64,000 nucleotides of DNA from NCBI GenBank assembly GCA_963662175.1, contig OY759224.1, forward strand, positions 28,777,489 through 28,841,488, read 5' to 3'. The notes under the pieces were generated by a model. That model was not told the DNA's origin, searched no databases, and saw nothing but the letters and a program-made list of their open reading frames with translations. Below, one piece after another: positions 33,475-45,824 of this stretch (position 1 is the first letter of the stretch; each line of letters begins with the position of its first letter). Source of the stretch: Aradus depressus. Its lineage: Eukaryota > Arthropoda > Insecta > Hemiptera > Aradidae. The translations under genes and the position numbers were made by a program.

Positions 33475-33652
33475 GGGTGCCGGTTGCCCAGTGGTATGCG
33501 TGCTTGCCTTCTGAGCTCAAGATCGTGGGTTTGAAACCCGACCGAGGCCCTTAGTTTATTTTATCTGGGAGGTAAAATAAACTTAAGCACGCCGTCCTTC
33601 GGATGGGACGTTAAGCGATGGTCCGAAGCCTGTACGATGTCAGGTACTCGTC
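33475..33652 (+). repeat. SINE family A, 3'-truncated, well preserved head
   Basis: The tRNA-like head with A-box-like and B-box-like (gggtttgaaacccg) blocks, then the body to gatgtcaggtactcgt, where it stops abruptly. A run of 14 G follows at 33739. Confidence 0.85.
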
Positions 33653-34099
33653 GGAAATCGTGAAATTCTTGAAATTCTATTAAAAACACAACTTCAAAGT
33701 TCTGACCGATTGTATAACATCCCTTATACTCCGTGCAGCTGGGGGGGGGGGGGGAGGAGAATAAAAACATACACACAACTGAAAACAATACACAATTTCA
33801 AAGCAACACAAACAAGAACAAAACAACACAATTCATAAAGAGATATTTTTTTTCTCTGGTCCCTCGTTTCCGCTGACTGGTTTCTGTATGTTTCGCTTTT
33901 CACAAACTCTTTGTAGAAAAAACATTGTTTTTACTTCATAAAAACAAAGACTTTTTTTATTTATTTTAGATTGATCACAAAACAGTGACAAATATATATG
34001 TTTGAAATAAGAACTCTATTGGTGTTACTTAACATTTTCTGCAGAGATATTGTGAAACACTTAATAAAAAATACAGAAAAACGTCAGTCTTATCTCTTA

Positions 34100-34215
34100 T
34101 GCTTTTGGCTGAGGATGGTAGAAATACCGAAAGTACTCCCATGTATATATAGTTAGTGAAATTAGACAATATATTAAATAAACAAGTTTTATTTTATTTT
34201 TCAAGTCCACAGAAA
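34100..34215 (+). repeat. Penelope-type terminus with hammerhead-like hairpin
   Basis: CTGAGGA at 34109-34115, T, GGTA-GAAA-TACC, GAAAG, followed by tactcccatgtatatatagt and attagacaatata. It matches the right arm of the 21.6-22.2 kb element. Upstream, 34010-34085 is the inverse of a block found at 22165-22210 and 24245-24300. Confidence 0.55.
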
Positions 34216-34507
34216 AACGTATGTTTTTTAACTTATTATATAGAATATATAAATATGTAATAAAAATATGTGATGTAGCAATTACAGGACTTTCTTATAC
34301 CAACCACGCTTACAGATCACTCTCTCTCCTTCTCAAAATTATATCATATTGGCATTACTATGTATAAGAATGTCTTCTCTCAAGATAACTCTATACAAAG
34401 AGACAAAATGAAATGATTTTGAGAAGGGGAGGAGGAGAGAGTGATGAAAGTGAGATATGATGATCATACATCTATGAGTTACGATTAAAAATTACTAATG
34501 TTAGATT

Positions 34508-34847
34508 AGGTTAGGTTTTATGGCTCATGCCCGGGCTTTTAACTATGAGGTCATATCGCCTACTACCAGAGCGCTCTTTCGTCACTCTGATGGACATGAG
34601 CCCGACTCTACTGTGGGAGTCCTAAATTTTGCCTACCCTAAATTTTTTGTTCACCAAGGGCAGGGGTCTTTAACGAGTACCTGATCGTACAGGCTCAGGA
34701 CAATCGCTTAACGTCCCTACTGAAGGCCGGCGTGCTTAAGTTTATTTTATCTCCCAGATAAGATAAACTAAGGGCCTCGGTCGGGTTTCGAACCCACGAT
34801 CTTGAGCTCAAAAGGCAAGCACGCATACCACTGAGCTACCGGCGCCC
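34508..34847 (-). repeat. SINE family A, full length
   Basis: Complete - strand copy from ggcgccggtagctcagtggt (34847) to the taacctaacct-type tail (34508). A clean reference copy with only small deletions. Confidence 0.93.
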
Positions 34848-34987
34848 TCTACTTATGTAAGATATATTCTTTATAGACATTTAAATAAACATTTTCTTTA
34901 AGATTCCATATCTTTTTTTTTTTTTTAATATATTTTTGGCTTTATGTTCGATTCATATTATGTCTCTTATAACGTTGTTATCTAGTT

Positions 34988-35118
34988 TTTTATTACAACA
35001 TCCATGGCCCCGGGAAGGAGTTCTATCTACGAAATAAAACTCACTCCCAGGCGGGATTCGAACTCCCAAACCATGGTGAGACCAAAGCGCTATGCTCCAG
35101 CCATGGCCAATTCCACAA
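34988..35118 (-). repeat. SINE family B
   Basis: - strand tggccatggctggagcatag, tctcaccatggtttgggagt and tcgaatcccgcctgggagtg. Same family as 39315-39440. Confidence 0.75.
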
Positions 35119-35284
35119 CTAAAGGTAATAAAAAAAATCAAATGTACTTCCTCAGCTCGAATTAATAAACTGAGATAATAAAGACGTTGTGGGACGCCAA
35201 TAGTCCTTTAGCCTCTACGCTGTACGGGTCGGTCATAGATGTGCCACTGATGATGACACTGTTGCGTTGAGAAATTTGCTCATA

Positions 35285-35461
35285 CCGAGTACCTGACATC
35301 GCACAGGTTCGGGACCATCACCTAACATACAATCCTGAGGACGACATGCTGAAGGTTTTTCATCTCCCAGATAAAAAAAACCCTAAGGATCCCTGCCTGG
35401 TTTCGAACCCGCGATCTTGAGCTCAGTAAGCAAGCATGCTACCACTGAGCTATCGGCGCCT
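35285..35461 (-). repeat. SINE family A, 3'-truncated
   Basis: - strand head ggcgccgatagctcagtggt to body. B-box gcgggttcgaaacc. Confidence 0.85.
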
Positions 35462-35904
35462 TATATATTCATAATTGACCTGATTTTTCCTGGCTGCCTC
35501 GGGGAACCTACCTTTATGAATCATTTCCGCAGAGTAACTTCAGGAAAGTTAATTTCTATCTTTAATAAAAAAATATTTAAAAAACTCACACAGAGAACTG
35601 CTAGTGAAATTGATCATTATTAAAAAAGTTTTGGAATAAAAAAAAAAAAAAGTACTAACTATAAATCTTTCCATATTCACTTAATATTAAATGTCTTTTA
35701 ATAAACTGAATTGAAATTTTAATAAAAATGGTATGGAGGGCCCTCGGGTATATTTTGGTTCTATCCAATTCAGGTCAAAGACTATATGATTGTCTCTTTG
35801 CTTGTGTGTGTCTTAATGACACTTTTTTTTCATTAAAAGTAAAACCTTTTGCCTGAAATTAGGTGTGCAGGACATGAGGGTAAATAAATAATAAAAAAAG
35901 TTGT

Positions 35905-36290
35905 CAGTGAATCACCGTCAATGTACAACCCCAGATTTAATTAATTAATTAAATTTTCGCTCCCCCTCTAAAACCAGTCGACCGTTTGCGCTAATAATCA
36001 ACAGTTGACTTACATAGGGGCTCCTAAATCCTCATAGTAAATTTTGTGTCGATAAATTCATTACATCGATAGTTTTTAGCATTTTTAAATTAAGCCTTCC
36101 CTTTCAAGTTCAGCCGATATCGCTGAAACCTGTCCCCCAATGTTCTCATTGAATTTTGATTTTAAATATGAAAATTCCCTTCTTTTTGGTCGATTTGGCT
36201 GAAAAACAATAGGTGTTGTCGTTACAGGGTTCTGGATTTACATATACAATTTCGTATCGATGCGTTTATCCTATTTTTTGGACAGAGTTC
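35905..36290 (+). repeat. Repeat family C, long copy
   Basis: From ttgtcagtgaatcaccgtca, through aaaccagtcgaccgtttgcg and cgataaattcattacatcga, to ttggtcgatttggctgaaaa and tcgtatcgatgcgtttatcc. Confidence 0.8.
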
Positions 36291-36299
36291 CTCCACACC

Positions 36300-36830
36300 T
36301 TAAAGGTCAGTCCAATGTACGTTATTTTTTATTTATTCATTTATAATTTTTTATTTATGTATTTTTATGTATTCAGATTTTTTTTTATGTATTCAGATTT
36401 TTTTTTATTAATTTATAATTGATTATTATATATATATTTATTTTTTTAATATATTGTTATAGTTACATTGTTTTTTTTTCTATTTGTATCTCGCACATTG
36501 TGACCAGATGATGGGATATAAGAACGTCCCGAAACACCGTTGGGATAAAGACACTTCCGAAGAGTTTTTTGAAAAATAGTTATCTTAATTAAATTGAAAA
36601 ATGTGTGTACTTATTATAAATGTATCTATGTATTATTTTTATATGTACTCATATATTTTTAAGTATTTATTTGTTCAGTTTTTATTAATTTCATTTTACT
36701 TTTTTTAATAGTTTTGTTATTACTACTAATCATACGTGTTTTAGACTCTAATTCTTATGACGTATCCTATTAACATGTATTGGTTTAACGGAAATACATT
36801 TATTATTATTATTATCAGGAGTTATCGTGT
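36300..36830 (+). repeat. Family E repeat with Penelope-type hairpin segment
   Basis: Word order shared with 42960-43362. It contains, at 36505-36535, CAGATGA, T, a hairpin closed by GGGA/TCCC, and GAAAC. It ends in the ggtttaacggaaatacattt block. Confidence 0.55.
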
Positions 36831-36854
36831 TCAGAGACACACAGACATTTCTAC

Positions 36855-37022
36855 AATGGGGGTCCTGAATTTTGCGAGTACGTACTGGCTCGGGACCATC
36901 GCATAATGTCCTACCCAAAGGACGACGTGCTCAAGATTTTTCCACTGCTTTCCACCTTTCCAGAGTCTAGGCTGGGTTCCGAACCCGCGATCTTGTGCTC
37001 AGTGTGCACACTACGCCTCCCC
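36855..37022 (-). repeat. SINE family A, degraded
   Basis: - oriented; ggctcgggaccatcgcataa and gttccgaacccgcgatcttg are recognisable. Confidence 0.7.
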
Positions 37023-37229
37023 CTTAATTTCCTGTTACGCTACCTAGATGTTGACTTTTGAACTGAATCCAGTTCTCCTGTAAGAACTTCTTAACAAGAA
37101 ACCATTTACAGAGGGGCCCACAATGCCAGTAATAAAAGTTGAAAGCTCGTTTTTTGAGTTGAAACAAAAAAGTTATAATTAGTTGAAACAGAGCTGTAAA
37201 TCAACGTGGTTCTCCCTCCGTCCTGTAGT

Positions 37230-37640
37230 CATATTAAGTGGAATAAATGACACTTTTTCGTCCAGTTAGTATTATGGGGCAACAGCTGAGCTCAGGAGGG
37301 GTGGGTGAGGGGGGAGGGGGGGGGGGGGGGGGCGAAAGAACATAAAAATTTTTACAACCTACGATAAATCTTGCTTGTCTCTTGGCCTCCACCCATAGTG
37401 TGAGGAACTGCCTAAAAATATTTTAATTTGTGTGTCCTGAGTATAGAAAAAAAAAAAAAAATAGGGAAAAAAATTTCTCCTGAGGATAACGACAGAAACG
37501 TGACATAACCATGTTTTTGGGGACTAACCCTCGGGATTGGAGACAAAAACAGGATTGGGAGAGTGGGGAGAGACAAGGCCCTCACACTCAGAACACAAAA
37601 TAAACGTTTCAACTCACACATAGATAGCCCTCGAAGGTTT
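37230..37640. other. Unassigned segment with poly(G) and poly(A) tracts
   Basis: Includes a G-rich run at about 37310-37332 and an A run at about 37448-37462. Opposite short ORFs exist but have no recognisable domain. Confidence 0.3.
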
Positions 37641-37960
37641 TACATATACTATTGGGGGGTGAAATGTCATCTGACAAAAATTCGTTGCAGAGTTGCCAAC
37701 GAAACTTCAAGTTTTCCGATCTTCATTCCAGAAATAAAAAAAAAAAAAAATATATATATATTTCTGTTGAGTCTGTGATAACTCCCGATAGAAATAATCT
37801 ATTAACAAGCAATATTTATATGCATCCAGAATCCTTTAAAGACAACATCTATTGATTTCAGCCGAATGAGCCAAAGAGGAGGGGATTAGGAAAGAGGCTT
37901 AACACAAAAACTAATAACTGCCGTTGTAATGATAATATTGACTCAAAAATAGCAATAACT
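37640..37960 (-). repeat. Repeat family C
   Basis: - oriented; gataactcccgatagaaata, cagccgaatgagcc and ctaataactgccgttgtaat. Confidence 0.75.
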
Positions 37961-38136
37961 TCTAATATAATGAATGTATTGTGATGATAATAGATGATGT
38001 AAATAAAATAAAATTAAAAATAATAATTCAAATAAATAAACAAATAAAATTACTTATTATAATAAAATTTTGATTTCTATAGTAATTTCCGAAAAGGGCC
38101 CAAAAAAATATCGAAAGTTCAAGACGTGCAATTTTG

Positions 38137-38830
38137 AAGAAAGTGCATGTATTTTAAAAAAATTCAATTAATAATTATTTCAATTGGATTTCTTCTAAAG
38201 ATACTAAAAAGATGCCATCTTGTTTTTCTAAATTAGCAAAAATGTTCAATCTAATCCAAAGGTATAAATTATCTTAGTCGGGTTAACAGGGAAAATGAAT
38301 AGCATAGATTGGGTTTATTTACATAAACCTACGTTATTAATTGCATAAATAAGAGATTGGCAATAAAAAAAATGAAATTGTTTTACAAAAAGAAATCTTA
38401 CCAACTAATTACTTAAAACTATATACATAATTTTTTTTCTGTTTTATTATTGGGCATTATTTATCATTCTTTTATATTTTGGGTATATGTATGTATATAT
38501 AAATAAATAAAAGTACCTTTGCGTATCGAGTTATTTCACTCCTTCATGGCTCACCAAACCTTAAGCCTAAAAACACTTATTAGACTGACCACCTTCACAT
38601 CTCAACTCATACTGTTTCACACTATTTAAAACATCTGATCGTTGTATTTTGTTCTCCATTCATTGGTTGTTCACATTTCGTTTTAAAACAAAATGCAACT
38701 AGTTCATCTTTGTATATTTGTTCACTATTTAAGTTACTTCACTCCTAACAGCTGTTTTTATACAAATAATAATAATTTATTTTATAATATTTTAATAATC
38801 TTAATGTGTGTAAATTTTTTACATCACAGT
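38137..38830 (-). repeat. Element family D, copy 1
   Basis: About 0.7 kb AT-rich. - strand from gtgatgtaaaaaatttacac (38830) to the gtgcactttc-like end at about 38137. Contains caaaggtacttttatttatt (inverse at about 38500). No coding potential seen. Confidence 0.65.
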
Positions 38831-38849
38831 GTCGACATGACATTTTATA

Positions 38850-39010
38850 TTTAAATTCAAAACCCCATAAGGATGGCACTAATCAATAACCCGAAAAATC
38901 GATTGAAGGAAATATCAAATACCCTAATAACTGAGTTTTAACGTTCGATTGACTTTGGTGGGGGAGCGTAATCGATTAATTCTTATTGAGGAAGTACATA
39001 GATGGTGATT
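38850..39010 (-). repeat. Repeat family C fragment
   Basis: aaccccataaggatggcact, aataccctaataactgag and a gaagtacatagatggtgatt end. Confidence 0.6.
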
Positions 39011-39149
39011 CACCGATGTTTTTGTTAAATATAAATTTAACTACTAAAATTTTTGTACATAGTTTGTGATAAAAGCGAAATGTTACATAAAAAAGTAATA
39101 AATCAAAAAAAAAAATATAATTCAAATAATAAATATAAAAATTAAATAA

Positions 39150-39970
39150 ATAAACAATAAATTACATTTCCTGTAGAAATTTTTCAAAAATATTAAATCT
39201 AATCCAAAGATTTTTAAATTATCTTTACTGGGCCAACATGGAAAATGAATAGCATAGAATTTACGAGAACAAATAATTGGGTTTATTTTCTTACATCTAA
39301 ATAATAAAATTGGGGGCCAGGGTGGCCGTGCGGGCTAGAGCGTAGGGCTTGGTCGCATGGTCTCACCATGGTTTGCGGGTTCGAATCCCGTCCGGGAGTG
39401 AGTTTTATTTCGTAGATAGAACTCCCTCCCGGGGCCATGGATGTCTTTAATAATTATATATAACACATTGACATGGCTAATATGCACCGTACATAAAGCC
39501 AAAAAAAAAAAATAATAATAATAAAATTAAAAACTAAACATTGAAACAAAAATAAAAATAAAAATCTTAAAAACGAAATTCTTAGAACTATTTCAATTTT
39601 TTTTCTGTTTTATATTTGGCCATTCATCAAATTTATGTTATATATTTTGGGCATATATATTTTGTAATTATTAAGTGATAACAGTACCTTCTTTGCGGAT
39701 CAATTTTATTGTTAATACACCCCTACTTAGTTCATGACATCTCAAGCCTAAACACAACCTCTCCGTCTACACTCAGACAGTCTCACCATTGACTCAAAAC
39801 TCGACTCCAATCTACACTAATTCAAAAAAACAGCTGTTGGCCTAAAAAAAAATGCATTCTTATTATTTATTTACTAATTTAGTTTCTTTTTATAGAAAAA
39901 TAAATATAATTAATTTATTAATATTAATAATTTAAATGTGTGTATTTTTTTTTATACATCACAAGTTATA
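39150..39970 (-). repeat. Element family D, copy 2, with SINE B inside
   Basis: Parallel to copy 1 (catggaaaatgaatagcata at both 38288 and 39238). It is interrupted by the SINE family B copy at 39315-39440. Confidence 0.6.
39315..39440 (+). repeat. SINE family B, best copy
   Basis: ggccagggtggccgtgcggg, then ggtttgcgggttcgaatccc (B-box) and ggagtgagttttatttcgta. The head resembles a tRNA with a long variable arm (Leu/Ser type; inference). Confidence 0.75.
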
Positions 39971-40899
39971 TATTTAAAGAGACACTTCCTCATCATCATT
40001 ATTCCTGAGTGGCTCTCAAAACTAAACTAAACCTTATCTATTATTTAGTATAGTTGGAGTGGGGGAAAGAGCACATTTTCCCCAGGGGCTTGAGCCCAAT
40101 CCTACAGAAAGCCTCCAGTGGCTGTGATTAAAACATAACCACTCTCTTGGGCTTATCTTCCTTGGTATAACCCTCAATTTGGTATTAAACCTGACCCAAC
40201 CCAGCACTACTCAATGTATGAGATCAACCAATCGTATTAGTTGTATTTTGTTTTTAGACTATTTCCCAGTGGACGACGCCACCTTGTATCGGACCATGCA
40301 TTTTTTCTCTACTGCTCTGATGTACAATCGAATGGATTTGACCATCGAATATTATATTTAATATCAATAGAACTATCGAATTTGAGAGTTAAAACGTTTT
40401 AAAATTAGCGATCTTGCACATTCCAATTTCTCACCTATATTCTCTATATTATAAGTTTACTGAATTTTTACACTTCTTTGACTATTTTGTCCTGAGATGA
40501 CAAAAACATGACATGCACCAGACTTGTAAGGAGGAACTGTAAATTCTTTGTGGATAAGGTAGGCACCTAATTTATTCATTTTCCATTTTACCACAAGCAG
40601 ATGATCCTAGGGCCACAAAATAAAACAGCACATTGATGCTAAATTTGATAAAAATATAGATATTTTTAACATAACCTTTTTTTCAGTCTAGATTTTTAGT
40701 TTACGTACTTGTTCATTATACATGAACTGGTAACTGAAGTATACATTGAAAAAAAACTTGTTTTTCTCAATAAAAACATTTTTTTTTTTTTAATAAAAAC
40801 ATATTAACTAGTAGGTTAAAGGAAGTGATAATACTGATTAGGACGAAACCTCTGTTCTTGGTTACTGACAGAATAACCAACCGTACGGAAATCGAACTC

Positions 40900-40985
40900 T
40901 TTTCCCGACAGCGGCGATTGCTTTTGATAGTTTTGCTAAGAACTATCGATACTATCGGCAGACTATCGATAGTTTGACACAACTA
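40900..40985. repeat. TATCGATA-rich palindromic segment
   Basis: aactatcgatactatcggca followed by gactatcgatagtt forms nested inverted words, as in the subterminal regions of some hAT-type elements. Similar tatcgatac/gtatcgaa words occur near 23520-23600 and 24010-24090. Confidence 0.3.
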
Positions 40986-41057
40986 TTCGACACAAGCAAT
41001 GAATCATCGTCTATGTCCTTCCCCAACAAAAATTATTTAATTACTTTTCGATCTTTC

Positions 41058-41116
41058 TCCAAAGCGACGAAAGACCGTCCTAGCTAAAGCCCGGGCATGA
41101 GTCACAATAACTGACT
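41058..41116 (+). repeat. SINE family A 3' tail fragment
   Basis: gcgacgaaagaccgtcctag then cccgggcatgagtcacaata. Confidence 0.7.
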
Positions 41117-41309
41117 CCACAGAAAGGAAGATGTGATAGGATTCCTTTCACAGTTTCCAGTCCCTGAACATAACATTCCTCTTTCAACATCAAAGAACAC
41201 TGTCAAAGCGGTATTACTTACAAATCTGAAAGCCTTTTCATAATACAGTTTACTTATAAATAATAATATAAACCTACTATTCATTTAGTTTAATTATTGA
41301 AATATTCTG

Positions 41310-42015
41310 TTGTGATGTATAAAATAAAACACATTGTAATTATTATTAATAAATTATAAAATTAATTATATTTATTGGTATAAAAAAAAGAACAGCTGCT
41401 AAAAATGAAGTAACTTAATTAGTGAATAAATATAAAGGTCGCATTTTGTTTTAAAAACAACCAATGAATAAAGAACAAAAGACGACCATCAGCTGATTTT
41501 AATAGAGTGGACCAATCTAAGTTGGGTTGTGGAGGTGAGATGAGATGTGAAGGAGTCTAGGAGTGAGAAAAGTGTTTAGGCTTAAGGTGTGATGAACCAA
41601 AAAGATGTGAAATAACAGTGAAATAGATGCACAAAGGAGGTACTTTTATTTATTTATATGTTTTATATGCCCTAAATAACTTTGATTTGAATGGCCAATA
41701 TTAAAAAATAAAAAAGACTAAAATTGAGGTAAAAATTAGGTTGTAAGATTTTGATTTTTTTTAAATATTTAAATCTCTTAGTTATTCAATTTATAATGTA
41801 GGTTTATGTAAATACACCCAAATATTTGTTCTGTTATTCTATGCTGTTCATTTTCTCTGTTAATCCAATAAGATAATTTGTACCTTTGGATTAAATTTAA
41901 CATTATTGCAAAATTTAGAAAAACAATATGGCATCTATTTAGTAAATTAAGAAGAAATCCAAATGAAATAATTATTAATTACATTTTTTTTTAAATACGT
42001 GCACTTTCTTATATA
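41310..42015 (+). repeat. Element family D, copy 3 (inverted relative to copies 1 and 2)
   Basis: Begins ttgtgatgtataaaataaaa, contains ggtacttttatttatttata, and ends near acgtgcactttctt. With copies 1 and 2 it forms a long inverted repeat across 38.1-42.0 kb. Confidence 0.65.
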
Positions 42016-42489
42016 ACTTGTGCTATAAATTCTGTAAAAGTACCAGGAGGGCATAAAATATATTCATAGATCCTGGGCATAGAGACAGTGCTGAAGAGAT
42101 CTGTTAGATGATTATTTATTTATCAAAGGAACAACTCTGGGAAAGAGAAGACGAGACTAGAAATAATAAAGAAATCTGATATTGTGAATAGGATCTTTGT
42201 GAGGCTAACTAATGTAAGTGTGACAGTCTGATGAATGAACCTGGGGCTTTGTGAGTCCACCGTCTTCCTCAATTCAATTCCCATCGTCTTTTTAGGTTTT
42301 AAAACTTCATTTTCAAATCCATGCTACCATTCACTATTCAACAGTATCGGAAAAAAAACAAAAAAAAAAAATTAAACTAAGTTTTTGGTCTCCCTTTTGG
42401 TTGAAAATCAATAGGTGTCTTTATTCAGGGAATCATACTAAATTCCGCCTTGAAGATATATTATTTATATATTAATTATTATATATATA

Positions 42490-42718
42490 TCTGGGAGGTA
42501 AAATAAACTTAAGCATGCCGTCCTTCGTATGGGACGTTAAGCGATGGTCCAGAGCCTGTACGATGTCAGATACTCGTTAAAGACCCCTGCCCTAGGTGAA
42601 TAAAAATTTAGGGTAGGCAAAATTTAGGACATCCACCAGAGTGACGAAAGAGAGCTCTGGTAGTAGGCGATATGACCTCGTAGTAAAAGCCCGGGCATGA
42701 GTCATAAAACCTAACCTA
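42490..42718 (+). repeat. SINE family A, head missing
   Basis: Starts tctgggaggtaaaataaact and ends tcataaaacctaaccta. Confidence 0.85.
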
Positions 42719-42774
42719 TTAATATTGTGATATTAATTAATTATTTTTAATAATTTATTATTATTAATTAATTA

Positions 42775-42960
42775 CGCAGTTGGCCGATTTGACTAAAAAG
42801 TGATAGATATTGGATTCACATAACAATTTCGTGCCGATCTCTCATTCTATCAGGAGTTATCACGTTTACAGACATTGACGAACCTTTTTTTCGAATTAGA
42901 ATACCGAAAAACATGAAATTCCGGTGAAAACTCAATATCGAATTTCTGACCGACTACAAA
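42775..42960 (+). repeat. Repeat family C fragment
   Basis: ttggccgatttgactaaaaa, cattctatcaggagttatca and a ccggtgaaaactcaatatcg end. Confidence 0.7.
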
Positions 42961-43362
42961 GTTTCTATGCATTTTTATTATTATTTTATTTATTTATTTT
43001 TTAATTAATATTATTTATTTATATTCTTTAAATATATATTATTCTATATTTGTTATAATGTTTTCTTTCTTTGTTCTTCATTTCGCATATTCTGACCTGA
43101 TGAAGAGATGTAAAAATGTCCCGAAAAAAATACCGGTAGAGTTATAAAAAATAGTTATCTTAATTTGAATTAAATTAAAAACATTATTATTTTTTACTCA
43201 TATTTTCAAGTATTTATTTATTAATTTAATTTGATTTTTTAATAGTATTAATTATTAATCACACTATGTCAGACTCTAATAGTTAATATCTGTTTATGTA
43301 TCTAATTTATAAGATGTCTTAATGTATACATTCTTATTACCATGTTTGTTTCAACGGAAATA
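42960..43362 (+). repeat. Family E repeat with Penelope-type hairpin segment
   Basis: Parallels 36300-36810. At 43097 CTGATGA is followed by a loosely paired loop and, at 43123, GAAA. Ends at ttcaacggaaata beside a pogo-type TIR. Confidence 0.5.
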
Positions 43363-43767
43363 CAGTAGAACCTCGATCATCCGGGGTAATGGGGGGGGGG
43401 GGGGGGGGGGGGGAGAGGTCGCATGGATAAATGAAGACCACGGTTAATCAAAACACTTTTTATTTAACGAATTACATATGTGTGTACATTGTCATGTTTA
43501 ACGTTATCAGGGCTTGAAATATGAAGTAGTCCTTTTGTTTTTTGCAGTTTGAAATGATTTTCCTCAAATATATAATTGACAAACTGTTATTTTTCTTACT
43601 TCAGTTTTAATTTTGAAGAATTCATATCAAATCATTCCTAAAACATTTTATTGAAGATGCAACTGCATTTTTTTTCTCGGAAGTAAACTAGAACGGTAGG
43701 AAACTATGCTTATACCCCATGGTTAATCGCGAACACGGATAATCGAGACAAGGTTAATGTTTCACTG
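43363..43767. mobile_element. Pogo/Tigger-type non-autonomous element
   Basis: Left end TA|CAGTAGAACCTCGATCATCC; the right end in inverse is CAGTGAAACATTAACCTTGT...TCGATTATCCG|TA. Interior words mirror this (acggttaatcaaa, atggttaatcgcg). It contains a run of about 24 G near 43390-43413. Confidence 0.7.
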
Positions 43768-43799
43768 TAAATATTATTATTGTAAACAGTACTATTGAC

Positions 43800-44060
43800 T
43801 GTCGGATCAGGAAAACTTACAGAAAACAGCATACATTTCGAGATCTACCCAAAAGTTTGTTAGAAAAACTGGAAACAAAAAGTGGACTGAGAGGAACTGG
43901 AAGGATGACTGGATTTGGGCTGAGAGACTCGCCGGAAAGGTGGCTTTCCTCCGCTGTCACGTTTTCGCATGAACGCTTTCCAACAGCGGTCTTGTGGTTC
44001 GCTCACTCACCCTTCCTCTGTCTCTCGTTTCACTCATTGATTCAAACCATTTTTTTTTCT
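43800..44060. other. Single-copy, GC-richer segment, possible exon
   Basis: Two overlapping + frames stay open (one reads KQHTFRDLPKSLLEKLETKS, another KWTERNWKDDWIWAERLAGK) but neither matches a family I know. On the - strand an ATG near 43834 is followed by T|GTAAGT, the layout of a signal-peptide-containing first exon, but five codons are no evidence. Confidence 0.2.
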
Positions 44061-44290
44061 CTCTTTTTAATAAAAAAAAACAAAAAGTATTCATTTGAAT
44101 CGACAACTTGAAATATTTGTTTCTATTTAATTTTGCATTTACAAATAATAGACAAATATTCAATTTGCTAATGTACTTTCCCAATGTGAATAAATTAAAT
44201 TTTCGCTCTCTAGAACTATTTTTTATATATTGTTATAGTTACATTGTTTTGTAAAATCGGGTAACAATTATTAGTGAATTAGTTATTATT

Positions 44291-44631
44291 AGGTTAGGTT
44301 TTATGACTCATGCCCGGGCTCTAACTACGAGGTCATATTGCCTACTACCAGAGCGCTCTTTCGTGACTCTGGTTGACATGAGCCCGACTCTAGTGTGGGA
44401 GTCCTAAATTTTGCCTATCCTAAATTTTTATTCACCTAGGGCAGGGGTCTTTAACGAGTACCTGACATCGTACAGGCTCGGGATCATCGCTTAACGTCCC
44501 ATCCGAAGGACGGCGTGCTTACGTTTATTTTACCTCCCAGTTAAAATAAACTAAGGGCCACGGTCGGGTTTCGAACCCACGTTCTTGAGCTCAGAAAGCA
44601 AGCACGCATACCACTGAGCTAGCGGCGCCCT
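44291..44631 (-). repeat. SINE family A, full length
   Basis: Complete - copy: tail gttaggttttatgactcatg to head gggcgccgctagctcagtgg. B-box gggtttcgaaccc-type intact. Confidence 0.93.
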
Positions 44632-44939
44632 CGTTATTATTAGTGTGGATAGCCTGTAGGTAATAACCATGGCAACTGATATGACTGAACAACTCACCCT
44701 CCGAGAAAAAAATAATTAAAAAAAATATTGTGGGGGAGGTGAGTCGTGGGTTCACTGCTTGACAGGAACGGGGGTAGTCGGTTAACCTTCAAAGAAGTAA
44801 TAATAGATTGAGTGGAGCGAGGGGCAGTAGGAGAAAAACGGGACAAATCAGCACGCAAACGGGACGACACTGAGACAAATTACGGTAGAAGTCCCGTAAA
44901 AACGGGACGACAGCCCTATATATTGGAATTAATCTATTC

Positions 44940-45540
44940 TCTTTAATCATATCTATTTATGTATATTTAAATTACTTCCCCAACTATAAGAAGTAATGAG
45001 GCAGTTATGTAATCTGTCAAAAATTCGATCCAGAATTTTCAACGGAATTCTAGGTTTCCGACCTCCAGATACCACAGCCTATCGGTCTGTGTGTGTAAGC
45101 CATTGAACACGATTACTCCCGATAGAATGAATGTATCGACACGAAATTTTATATGTGAATCCACGACTCTATATCGACGACACATATTAATTTTCAGCTA
45201 AATCGGCCAAACGGAAGTGTGGATTAAGGAGAGACTTCTCTCAAAAAACTCTAATAACTGCCGTTATAATGAATGTATCGACACAAAATATATGTGAATT
45301 CAAAACCCCATAAGGACGACACTTATTAATTTTTAGTGGCATAGGATAAAGGGAAGGGGGGAATTAGAGGGGGCTCAACCAAAAAAAACGCAACAACTGC
45401 CGATGTAATGAATTTATCGACACATTTAGTATGAGAATTTAGGAGCCCCTGGTCGATAGGTTTTAGAAGGAAGCGAAAAGTTGATAGATTCGTTCTGGGG
45501 AAATACACTGACGGTGATTCACCGATGACTTTTTTGCACA
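44940..45540 (-). repeat. Repeat family C, longest single copy
   Basis: Runs without large gaps from agtaatgaggcagttatgta, through ccgatagaatgaatgtatcg, aaatcggccaaacggaagtg, aactgccgatgtaatgaatt and gggaaatacactgacggtga, to caccgatgacttttttgc. Useful as a family reference. Confidence 0.8.
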
Positions 45541-45824
45541 TATTTGTTACAGCTTTATGCCTCTTTTTTCCTCCTTTAATTAAGTATTTTTCTAGAAAAA
45601 GTGAAACACAATTAATTGGGTCCTATTTTATGGTGATTGATTCTGGTTACGTCAGAATTTTATGGTCAATCAGAAAGAAGAACTAATTGAAAGTATGACT
45701 AATCTTATTAGGAAATAAGAGAAACACCATAAAAAAATAATACATTTAATTAGACAGACATTCCTTTCATTGTTTATTAAGAAAAACATTTTTTTTTTTT
45801 ACTTTTACAGCTGTACGGAGTATA

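Noticed and set aside
34780..34847. Functional tRNA genes at SINE heads (also at 33475, 44560, 50446, 59004)
   Set aside because: Heads carry A-box and B-box words but are always followed by the same SINE body, and I could not fold a complete acceptor stem and anticodon arm. Called as SINE.
40179..40361. 60-codon + ORF containing YFPVDDATLYRTMHFFSTAL as an exon
   Set aside because: Looks plausible in composition but matches no family I know, and no paired exon or conserved splice context could be established.
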